Part shown: positions 7,852 to 15,312 of the stretch, piece after piece
How the letters are laid out: each line of letters opens with the position of its first letter
How positions within the stretch are numbered: the stretch's first letter is position 1
From: Imperialibacter sp. EC-SDR9
Lineage (GTDB): Bacteria > Bacteroidota > Bacteroidia > Cytophagales > Cyclobacteriaceae
Assembly (NCBI RefSeq): GCF_902498805.1
Contig: NZ_LR701589.1
Location: forward strand, 97,163 to 161,162
Length of the DNA: 64,000 nt
Reading direction: 5' to 3'
Program-made: the position numbers and the translations under genes
The notes under the pieces: model-generated
The model's database searches: none
What the model was told of the DNA's origin: nothing
The model's input: the letters and a program-made list of their open reading frames with translations, nothing else

Positions 7852-10049
7852 TCTTCTGTATTTCTAGGTATCCATACTTTAAATAGTGCTCCTTTCAATT
7901 GGTCATCTTTTTCAACCGAAACCTCTCCCTTAAGTTCTTCTGCAGTGGATTTTACTATTGTAAGCCCCAAGCCAGTTCCTGTTTGTCGTCCTCTTGAGCC
8001 GACTTTGGTAGAAAACAATGGTCGCCAAATTTTAGATATGTACTCACTAGCAACACCAGGCCCGGAATCAGCTACAGATATAACAAGTCCTCTTATGTCG
8101 TGCCGATGTTCACTATAAAGATCAACCCTGATTTTTCGCTTCCGATCGGAGTTCGGAACAGCGGTAAACGAATTTGTAATTAAATTCAAAATTATAGATT
8201 CGATGTCCATTGTATACGTATGAGCATAGATATTTGACAGGTTTTGCTCCACTTCAATGTTTAGGGCATCTAATGCAGGTTTTATTTGCTCGATAGTATT
8301 ACTAATAATTTCCTTAATTTTTCGATTACGTTTTACTCGTTTCTCACGTTCAATCCGACCAAGTGCAAATGCGCCCCAGCCTGCTATAAATTTCGCTTGA
8401 TTATTCGCCTCCTTTAATTCATCAATTGCAAGATCTATCTCAGGCTCTAACTCTTGCAAATAAGCTAAAGCATTTGCGGAAGCATCTTTAAAGGTATTTA
8501 TTGCGCTTTCCGTTTCATGACCAAAGACAGCTGACGAAATACCTAACGTAGCTAGCGCTCCTAATGTCCTTTTTTCATCAAGCAGTTCTTCGAATGCCTG
8601 CTCTGCTCTCTCTTTGATTTCAACAATTCGATTAATACTATTCGTCAACGAACTTCCTTTATAATCCTTCTTTTCATTGATATACTTCTCTAAAGCAGCT
8701 AAGTCAGATTGCAACGAGTTTAGAGTGTCGGTAATAAATTCAATAGAGCTCGACTTTGATTTGTCTCTAGGCTTTCCCCCCTGGTCTTCCTTGCTCACTA
8801 AGTCATAGCGATACTCCTCCAATAACCTCACAGAGCCAAGTACCACTGCTCTTAAATCCATAAAACTTTCATTTTCAACAAGACCTTCTCTTGCGGCGCT
8901 ATCCTTCAAATCTTCGTTATTGTCTCGTGATATAAATACAGACCCAACTATCTGATTGGGTGTTATTTTATACGTTGGTCTACTTACACCAGCAGGATCT
9001 TTAGCTTTCCTTTCAGCAAGGCCCAACCAATCCTGTCCCATTTGTGCATTAAATCCGTACGGCTTAACAGCGATGTTATCCCGGTAAATCTTTACTCCTG
9101 AATTTTGCTCCAAAAATGAGCGTAAATCGGTCATTGAAAAGTCTGTTCCACTTAGAAGTGATGATTTCCTCGGGAAAAAGGACAATTGCAAATTAAATGG
9201 GCCACACTTCAAATAATTTTCGAATTTTATACCTGTGCGAGTGTTGAATTGCTGAATATCAAAAATTTCTGTCTTGTTCAGTTTAGGATTTATCTTGTTT
9301 TTGAATTCGTAAATAAGTTCCTTTTTTCCATCAAAATGGAGTGTTAGATCAATTTCAGCCACATCATAAATCGCAGTCTTCACTGGTCTGGAAAACGAGG
9401 GGTCAATATCATTCTTAAGAAGAATTTCAAAATTTATTCCACTTGCAAACAATGGTGTAAAGAACGATAATTCTCGGTATAAGTCGGAAATGTTTTCCTC
9501 GGTCCAATCGTGTCTAAGATTTGTTATTTTTAACTCTGTACCTGACGTAGAGTTATATTGATCTTTCGGAATATTAAGTTCAGCCGATTCGATGACTTTT
9601 AACTTTATATCACTCACACTTTTGTTATCCGTGTCAAATTCATCCCAGTTGACAAGCAATCCCTGTATCCTATCAAATTTGGATTTGGTAATGAGGGACA
9701 TCTGCGCCCCTAGCCGGTCGGCAGCAATTCGCCCAATTCCTTTTTCGCCAGCTTTTCTCCTACCTTGTTGGCTTCGCTTTTTAACCCTCTTCTCGGAAAA
9801 ACCAATAGTTAGCCAATTTGCATCAATTTCAAGCTCCGTCATTCCAAAGCCGTTGTCGGCAACTCTAACATAAGGTTCAGGAGTCTTACAAAAGATTTCT
9901 ACTTCAACCTTAGATGCGTCTGCATCATAACTGTTTTTTATTAATTCAATAAGAGCTGTTGTATGATCTTTGATGCTCTCCCTCCCCAACTGTAATATTA
10001 GTCGTGCGTCTATCTTGAAATTTTTCTGTGAGCTATTCGTGTGATCCAA
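7848..10049 (-). CDS. Dual-GHKL ATPase / sensor histidine kinase
   Basis: A 733-residue soluble protein with two ATP-binding GHKL modules. The N-terminal one is MORC/Hsp90/MutL-like: ALIELIKNSYDADA (E35, N39, D42), VADNGFGM at 63-70 and GEKGIGR at 101-107, followed by an S5-like transducer region to about 400. A coiled-coil linker (about 425-500) leads to a DHp-like helix with GHETESAIN, candidate phospho-His H511. A C-terminal kinase ATPase follows: N box NLITN 622-626, G1 DSGPG 661-665, G2 GTGLG 691-695. No membrane segment is seen. No ATG exists in the open frame upstream; the start is a TTG at 10047-10049. The likely partner is the receiver protein encoded next. MORC-like GHKL ATPases in restriction systems are described by Iyer, Abhiman and Aravind (2008); this arrangement with a kinase has no name I know. 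Confidence 0.85.
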   Translation of the reverse strand: MDHTNSSQKNFKIDARLILQLGRESIKDHTTALIELIKNSYDADASKVEVEIFCKTPEPYVRVADNGFGMTELEIDANWLTIGFSEKRVKKRSQQGRRKAGEKGIGRIAADRLGAQMSLITKSKFDRIQGLLVNWDEFDTDNKSVSDIKLKVIESAELNIPKDQYNSTSGTELKITNLRHDWTEENISDLYRELSFFTPLFASGINFEILLKNDIDPSFSRPVKTAIYDVAEIDLTLHFDGKKELIYEFKNKINPKLNKTEIFDIQQFNTRTGIKFENYLKCGPFNLQLSFFPRKSSLLSGTDFSMTDLRSFLEQNSGVKIYRDNIAVKPYGFNAQMGQDWLGLAERKAKDPAGVSRPTYKITPNQIVGSVFISRDNNEDLKDSAAREGLVENESFMDLRAVVLGSVRLLEEYRYDLVSKEDQGGKPRDKSKSSSIEFITDTLNSLQSDLAALEKYINEKKDYKGSSLTNSINRIVEIKERAEQAFEELLDEKRTLGALATLGISSAVFGHETESAINTFKDASANALAYLQELEPEIDLAIDELKEANNQAKFIAGWGAFALGRIEREKRVKRNRKIKEIISNTIEQIKPALDALNIEVEQNLSNIYAHTYTMDIESIILNLITNSFTAVPNSDRKRKIRVDLYSEHRHDIRGLVISVADSGPGVASEYISKIWRPLFSTKVGSRGRQTGTGLGLTIVKSTAEELKGEVSVEKDDQLKGALFKVWIPRNTEE

Positions 10050-10122
10050 AATTTTGCCTTTAGTTATATAAATGGCGTACTGTGTAAATCTATTGATTTT
10101 GAGGGACGAATCAAGGCCTCTT

Positions 10123-10131
10123 CAAAAGGTA
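10123..10131 (-). promoter_or_regulatory. Weak candidate -7 element for the defence-like operon
   Basis: On the minus strand the bases read TACCTTTTG, one base longer than the Bacteroidota -7 consensus TAnnTTTG, about 75 bases before the TTG start. No well-spaced -33 TTTG is seen. The rest of 10050-10270 holds nothing else recognisable. Confidence 0.22.
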
Positions 10132-10270
10132 GACAGTTCGATCAATCGTGGTCATGCAGCATTTTTAATTGACATTCCCAGGCTTAATCACGAAAAAATT
10201 CCCAAAAACTCTAAACATGCAGGCTAAATATAACAAGAAGTGTAGATAAAAACATACCCTTTTACCCGAC

Positions 10271-10672
10271 TTAATATCTCGATACCGGACGATAAAAAGC
10301 GTCCTGCCGGACTTTGAACCTTTCGGCTGGCATACTGACGATGACTTTTGAAAGTCCTTTCTTATAGCTGAGGATGTCGGAAAGATGGCCTTCTGAAATC
10401 CCCAGCATTCTGGCTACCTGCGTTTGCCGGAGGTTGTTTTCCTTCATTAGGTACTTCAACAATTGTATAGGGTCGGCACCTCTGTCGGATGCATGTTCTT
10501 CGTCGTAGATTTCGATAAGCAACGTTACGGTGTCGATAAGGTCGAAGGATTCGTCAGAGGTATTCTTTGAATACCGGGCAGTCATTTCCTCAAGGTCATT
10601 GCCATACGATTTGTATCGCTTGTCGTTTCTTATGACGGTGAATTTCTGCTTGTAAGCCAATCCCAAATCCAA
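10271..10672 (-). CDS. HigA-like antitoxin / XRE helix-turn-helix protein, 3' part
   Basis: The frame encodes the C-terminal features of HigA-type antitoxins: a helical TLLIEIYDEEHASDRGADPIQLLKYLMKENNL segment, then the helix-turn-helix QTQVARMLGISEGHLSDIL and the family tail KGLSK…AERFKVRQDAFYRP. HigA proteins bind their own promoter and neutralise a HigB RNase. No HigB gene is present beside it. The frame has only a TTG start at 10672, and the family's N-terminal strand (KFTVIRNDKRYKSY) comes right after. It continues in the -1 frame from the upstream reading frame 10630-10803, so it is either a frameshifted gene or one expressed by slippage at 10675-10681. Confidence 0.65.
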   Translation of the reverse strand: MDLGLAYKQKFTVIRNDKRYKSYGNDLEEMTARYSKNTSDESFDLIDTVTLLIEIYDEEHASDRGADPIQLLKYLMKENNLRQTQVARMLGISEGHLSDILSYKKGLSKVIVSMPAERFKVRQDAFYRPVSRY

Positions 10673-10803
10673 ATCTTTTTTGCTGTAACGGTCACTTTTG
10701 GAGCAACCAATTGTTTTTTCTCTTTGTAAGATGACTTTTCTCTCTTTAAAGCCGCATTCATTGCCTTTTCAGCTCTTAATGCGTCCTTTACTGCCTCTGT
10801 CAT
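10630..10803 (-). CDS. 5' reading frame joined to the HigA-like gene by a -1 shift
   Basis: From the ATG at 10803 this frame gives 57 residues. The first 43 are charged and helical (MTEAVKDALRAEKAMNAALK…), and the last 14 after VTVTAKK (…WIWDWLTSRNSPS) look out of frame. At the AAAAAAG run the HigA-like frame takes over in -1 phase, giving …VTVTAKK-DLDLGLAYKQKFTVI…. Read as one protein this would be about 175 residues. I do not recognise the N-terminal part. Confidence 0.4.
   Translation of the reverse strand: MTEAVKDALRAEKAMNAALKREKSSYKEKKQLVAPKVTVTAKKIWIWDWLTSRNSPS
10675..10681 (-). promoter_or_regulatory. A-AAA-AAG slippery heptamer between the two HigA-like frames
   Basis: On the minus strand the zero-frame codons are GCA AAA AAG, which contain the heptamer A AAA AAG in the phase needed for -1 slippage. 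After a -1 shift the next codon is GAT, the start of the HigA-like frame. A simple one-base loss in the A run would give the same picture. No stimulatory stem-loop was recognised. Confidence 0.4.
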
Positions 10804-10916
10804 ATTGATAAATATACCAATTTCTCTTGGCTTCGGATACCCCTGACAGCTGAATACCACAAAAAAAGCAGCCTCTCAGCCGCCTTTCTCCTTTCCTGTG
10901 CTAAACCCACCGTTAC

Positions 10917-11110
10917 ATGACCTCAATCTGCTCCTGCGCCTGGTCGGCGGTGCTGGTGGGTGTGGGCGACAAAGATGAGCTGTTTTGAGGTGGAGCAGGT
11001 ACGGGCACTGTACGACGAGGTGCCCGGAAACAAAAAGGAGTTTGTGGTGCTGAAAGGTGCCTACCATGCGAAGTTTCCCGATGACAGCTGGCGTTCGTCC
11101 CGATCTTTGC
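10917..11110 (+). pseudogene. Frameshifted remnant of an alpha/beta-hydrolase C terminus
   Basis: Two frames joined by one extra base near 10984 read …SAVLVGVGDKDELF and then EVEQVRALYDEVPG…EFVVLKGAYHAKFPDD. This is the usual C-terminal end of an alpha/beta hydrolase, with the catalytic Asp in GDKDE and the catalytic His in GAYHAKF. The N-terminal two thirds, including the nucleophile elbow, are missing; the upstream 10873-10916 bases do not continue the fold. It lies between the HigA-like gene and the GAF sensor gene. The rest of the gap up to 11192 holds nothing recognisable. Confidence 0.5.
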
Positions 11111-11192
11111 AGGGTTGCCATAGCAAGCGCTTAGCCCAAAAAATGGGTCTGAGACTCGGAGGAAAACTAATAGGCGAGGCCGGCAGCTTCCT

Positions 11193-12677
11193 TCACGACT
11201 CTGAGGGCACCCACCCGCTCAGCTGGTCTCTGTCGATAACTGCGCCTGTGTCAACGATTTCATTGATCTTTTTCACCACATCATCCAGCTCCACCACCGA
11301 CGCTTTCAAAAGACCAACCATTTCCTTCTCCTTTGTATCACTCTCTTCGATCAGGTTAACGAGACCCAGAATTCTGCAGATCGGCCCTCTTAACTGATGG
11401 GAGTTGATGTAAGCATACTCCGCCAACTGCTGGTTCTGCGTTTCAAGCTCCTGCGTCCTCTCGCTGATCCGCTCCTCCAGGCTTTGATTGAGTCTGCTCA
11501 CTTCCTTCTTATGCTTCCGAATTCTCGCTTCATAGTCTCTTCGCTGGATCGACCTGATCACCAGCGGCACAATGTCCGACAGAGCTTTCGCAAAAAGCAA
11601 ATCCTCCGGTAGCCAGTGGCGATGCTCCTGATGCTCGAAGCAAATCACACCTCCCAGTTTTCCATCGAGGAAATAAGGTGCATCCATCATTGACAGGATG
11701 TTGTGGGGCTTCAAATAGTTGTCCTTAAATTCGAACGTCTTAGGGTCAACTTCCGCATCATCCGCCGGAATGATTTCTTCGTCGAGCAGTGCCTCAAAGT
11801 AGCGTGGAAAATCTTCGCCGTGCAGCTCTGCCCCTTTTTCATAATCTTGCTCTTTCAGTTTGTACAGCAGCAGGCATTTTATTTTGTTGCTCGTTCGGTC
11901 ATAATGCCAAATGCTCACCCTGTGCGCCTCAAGACTAACGGCGCCTGTTTTGGTAATGTCCCGCAGTGCCTCCTCCAGCGTACCGAAGCTGATGCTCCTG
12001 CTTTTTGAAATGTCGAGCAGGGTATGCCAGTGTTTTTCAAGGCTGTTGTTGCGGTCAACAATTTCTTTCACCCTGGCTGCCAGTGCCTCCTGACTTACCT
12101 CCAGCTTATTATTCCTATCGGTAATCGTCGTTAGCAGGTGCTGGCGGATCCTGTGGAATAGCTGGATGAAGACGAAGATCACGACCGCCAGCCCGAGGTG
12201 AGCCACGAGGGCTCCATACACATTGCCAGCTTTTGGCACCGCCAGGTTATCGTGGACAAAAGCGAAAACAACGAAAGTGGTAAGTGAAATGCCTGCCCAC
12301 ACAAATGCGTTCTTCTGGTTAACAAGCGTGAAGGCCATCAGCGGCAACAGCCCAAGCCATGGTGCAATGAGTGACAGCAGCCCGCCGGAAAAATACATCC
12401 CGACGCAAAACGATATCCAAAAACAAAAAATGGTAGTTTGTATGGCCAGGTGAAGACCTGTTTTTAACCGGAGCAAAAAAAGGGTACTTAAAAGCAGCAC
12501 CACCGGCAGCAGAAAGGCAATTCTCGGCGTGTAGAAGCTCAGGTAGGGATGAAGTACAAAACAAACCTGGCAAAAGAGAACCTCCACAAGCGCAAAGCTG
12601 ATCATCAGTCGGGCCCTTGCAAACCCCTCCTCATCAAGGTCAAATCCATCCAGGAAAAAAAAGTGAAAGCGCTTCAT
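11193..12677 (-). CDS. Membrane-bound GAF/HisKA sensor lacking a kinase ATPase domain
   Basis: A 494-residue protein from the ATG at 12677. Residues about 20-180 contain six hydrophobic segments (e.g. IAFLLPVVLLLSTLFLL). A coiled coil leads to a GAF-like domain (about 220-370: TLLDISKSRSISFGTLEEAL…APYFLDGKLGGVICFEHQEH), then a long coil ISERTQELETQNQQLAEYA and a HisKA segment (YINSHQLRGPICRILGLVNLI) with the phospho-acceptor His. The protein stops there: no N, G1 or G2 box follows. It cannot phosphorylate itself by a standard HATPase, so it may be phosphorylated by another kinase or work as a GAF-dependent scaffold. The signal is unknown. Confidence 0.75.
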   Translation of the reverse strand: MKRFHFFFLDGFDLDEEGFARARLMISFALVEVLFCQVCFVLHPYLSFYTPRIAFLLPVVLLLSTLFLLRLKTGLHLAIQTTIFCFWISFCVGMYFSGGLLSLIAPWLGLLPLMAFTLVNQKNAFVWAGISLTTFVVFAFVHDNLAVPKAGNVYGALVAHLGLAVVIFVFIQLFHRIRQHLLTTITDRNNKLEVSQEALAARVKEIVDRNNSLEKHWHTLLDISKSRSISFGTLEEALRDITKTGAVSLEAHRVSIWHYDRTSNKIKCLLLYKLKEQDYEKGAELHGEDFPRYFEALLDEEIIPADDAEVDPKTFEFKDNYLKPHNILSMMDAPYFLDGKLGGVICFEHQEHRHWLPEDLLFAKALSDIVPLVIRSIQRRDYEARIRKHKKEVSRLNQSLEERISERTQELETQNQQLAEYAYINSHQLRGPICRILGLVNLIEESDTKEKEMVGLLKASVVELDDVVKKINEIVDTGAVIDRDQLSGWVPSES

Positions 12678-12948
12678 GTAACTAACAGCCAAGTCGTTAC
12701 TAAAAATAGCGAAAAGATTAACGTTTCGGGTTTAAATTGGACATTTTTAATAGAAAGGCAATCTCGGTGCTTCGGGCGGTAAAAATACCGTATCGGCAAA
12801 GCAACTATCCTTGTCATTCTGTATACTGACAGGCAGGGCGAAAAGTGGCCGCCTCCAACCAAAATGTTTATAATTGACTCTGCTTATTGTTCAGTTTTCA
12901 AACAACGGGACTTGCCTTGTTGAAGCAACTTCCGCAATCACCATTTTC

Positions 12949-15312
12949 ATGCATAACCTAACCGCCTACCTTCGCTTCCTTTCCCGCCATAAAACCCTCA
13001 GTTTTATCAATGTGTTTGGCCTGGCTATCGGCTTTGCTGCCTGTATTTTCATCGGCTTGTACATCGCCGAAGAGCTTAGCTACGAACAGTACCACGAAAA
13101 GCTTGACCGTATCTATGTGGTCACCTCGCAGATCAACTCCGGCGAGTCGGTCACCAAGGTGTCTACGGCACCGGGAGCGCTGACACCTATGCTGAAACAG
13201 GATTTCCCAGAAGTGGAGGAGGCAGTGCGAACAACCAGCATGACTGTTCGGTCAGTCAAGTACGGCTCCAACATCTTTCAGGAGAATGATATTCTCCAAG
13301 CCGATCCGGAAATCTTCCACGTACTTACCTTTCCTCTCATTGAAGGAGACCCCGGCACCGCCCTCACAGCTCCCAATAGCATCGTGCTGACAAAAACCCT
13401 GGCTGAGAAGTACTTTGGCGCAGAGCAGCCCATGGGCAAAGTGCTTACTATCAATGAGCAGCCCCACCAGGTAACAGGGCTCATACACGACATTCCGACA
13501 GCTACCGACCTTAAATTTACCGCCCTGGTGTCAATGGACAGCCAGGCGGAGAAAGGTTGGTTCGACTTTGAATACCATACTTACGTGCTGCTCAAAGAAC
13601 AGTACCTCCAATCTGATCCGGCGCTTATTTCCTTCAAAGAACGAATGGTGAGCAATGCTGAAAAAACCCTTAACGACCTGCTGGATGAAGCTGACCTTAC
13701 TATCCATATGCCAGTAGAGCCTTTCAGCGGCGTCCACTTCCGGGAGCCGACGTACGATGACACCCCCAAGGGCAATATGGCCTTCATTTATATCATTGCT
13801 TCCGTAGCGCTGCTTATGATGGTGATCGGCAGCATCAATTTCATCAACTTTTCGCTGGTACAATCTCTCGAACGAGGCCGGGAAGTGGGCATCCGTAAGA
13901 TTGTTGGTGCCCGTTTTCCACAGCTGGTGTTTAAGTACCTCAGCGAGTCTGTGCTCATCGCCCTGATGGCTTTTCTTATTGCCATGATAATTGTTGTGCT
14001 AGCCATGCCCCTGTTTAATGAAATTACCGGTAAAAGCTTCGAAGCCATCCGGTTATTCAATCTTACCTTCCTCTCCGTCTCATTTGCTACAGTGGTAGTG
14101 GTCGGTGTGCTTGCGGGAAGCTTTCCCGCTTTTTTCACTTCCTCTATTCAACCTCTGCAGGCACTAAGGGGGAAAATCACCGGCATCCGGGGTCAATGGT
14201 TCCGGAAGCTGTCGATACTCGCACAGTTTGCCATTGCCATGGGACTGATCATTTGCACGTTGCTGATCCACCAGCAAATGCGTTTCATGAGCAACTACGA
14301 CATGGGTTTCCGTAAAGAGAACGTGGTAGTGATCGACACACCTGACGATTCGCTGGCGGCAGGAAGTCTGAATGTGTTCAAGCAGATTTTGTTACAAAAC
14401 AGTGCCATAGAAAAGGTGTCGAGCACCGGCTATGGCGCTATCCCTGACGAAGAACCCCGAAAAGGCACATTGGGCGTAAAACCCAATGGCGAGAGCAGGC
14501 TGGTGAATGTGTTCACGGTTGATGCTGACTACCTTTCGACACTGGACGTAGCACTGCTCGAAGGGCGAAACTTTGATGCCGCCCGGCCTGGAGATAAACA
14601 TACCACCGCCATTGTGAATACAGCATTCGCTCAACTTTGGGGCTGGGACGATCCCCTCAGCGAGCAGGTGCATGCCGATGGCTCTGTAAAGGTGATCGGG
14701 GTAATGAAAGACTTCTATTTTCAGTCGCTGCACGTAGGCTTAGAACCCACCATCATCATGTTCGGCGACGACGTTACCGTGCATATGCTGGTGCGGTTCA
14801 GGGCAGACTATCCGGTGGCTGATCAAATGCCTTTGTTGGAGCAAGAGTGGAAAAATCTTTTTCCGAACGACCCTTTTAGCGCCCATTTCCTGGATCAATC
14901 CCTGGCCGCTCAGTACGATCAGGAAGACAGAGCGCTTACGCTGTTCACTTCCTTCAGCGTACTCACCATCATGGTGTCGTGCCTTGGACTTTTTGGCCTC
15001 TGCTCACTCACCATTTCACAAAGGAAAAAGGAAGTGGGGGTGCGAAAAATTATCGGCGCCAGCTACGGATCTATCGTTAGGTTGTTTTCAAAAGAATACC
15101 TGCTGCTGATCGGAGTTTCGTTTGTGGTGATCGCTCCGGCTTGCTTCTGGCTGATCACCCAATGGTTGCAGTCTTTTGCGCTGAGGGATGGCATTAGTCC
15201 ATGGGTGTTTGTGGCAGCTTGCCTGGGAGTGCTTGTGCTTGGGGTAGCCACTGTGGTGCTGAGCATTGGCAAAACGTGGAATACTAATCCGGCTAGGCTC
15301 ATTAGGGACTAG
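12949..15312 (+). CDS. FtsX/MacB-type ABC permease (1 of 4)
   Basis: A 787-residue membrane protein of the MacB/FtsX permease superfamily from the ATG at 12949 (MHNLTAYLRFLSRHKTLSF). The layout is one N-terminal helix, a periplasmic MacB-PCD domain (about 50-270), three helices with the REVGIRKIVGA motif, a second helix, a second periplasmic domain (about 470-650), then the final three helices with KEVGVRKIIGA. That is a fused two-FtsX form. It has no ATPase domain and no ATPase gene beside it. Relatives move lipoproteins, peptides or signals, but the substrate is unknown. It is tail-to-tail with, and overlaps by 4 bases, the AraC-TPR gene. Confidence 0.85.
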   Translation: MHNLTAYLRFLSRHKTLSFINVFGLAIGFAACIFIGLYIAEELSYEQYHEKLDRIYVVTSQINSGESVTKVSTAPGALTPMLKQDFPEVEEAVRTTSMTVRSVKYGSNIFQENDILQADPEIFHVLTFPLIEGDPGTALTAPNSIVLTKTLAEKYFGAEQPMGKVLTINEQPHQVTGLIHDIPTATDLKFTALVSMDSQAEKGWFDFEYHTYVLLKEQYLQSDPALISFKERMVSNAEKTLNDLLDEADLTIHMPVEPFSGVHFREPTYDDTPKGNMAFIYIIASVALLMMVIGSINFINFSLVQSLERGREVGIRKIVGARFPQLVFKYLSESVLIALMAFLIAMIIVVLAMPLFNEITGKSFEAIRLFNLTFLSVSFATVVVVGVLAGSFPAFFTSSIQPLQALRGKITGIRGQWFRKLSILAQFAIAMGLIICTLLIHQQMRFMSNYDMGFRKENVVVIDTPDDSLAAGSLNVFKQILLQNSAIEKVSSTGYGAIPDEEPRKGTLGVKPNGESRLVNVFTVDADYLSTLDVALLEGRNFDAARPGDKHTTAIVNTAFAQLWGWDDPLSEQVHADGSVKVIGVMKDFYFQSLHVGLEPTIIMFGDDVTVHMLVRFRADYPVADQMPLLEQEWKNLFPNDPFSAHFLDQSLAAQYDQEDRALTLFTSFSVLTIMVSCLGLFGLCSLTISQRKKEVGVRKIIGASYGSIVRLFSKEYLLLIGVSFVVIAPACFWLITQWLQSFALRDGISPWVFVAACLGVLVLGVATVVLSIGKTWNTNPARLIRD

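Noticed and set aside
4929..10049. Reading the operon as a Detocs system
   Set aside because: Detocs has a TPR-type sensor and a second receiver fused to an effector. Here there is one receiver, plus HNH and MTase genes, and an N-terminal MORC-like ATPase; the match is only by analogy.
10960..11397. Plus-strand frame of 145 codons as a real gene
   Set aside because: Only its first part has hydrolase similarity, preceded by a frameshift; the rest overlaps the GAF/HisKA gene in antisense.
13252..13488. Minus-strand frames inside permease genes (and similar shadows in other large genes)
   Set aside because: They are antisense to well supported coding sequences and have no motif of their own.
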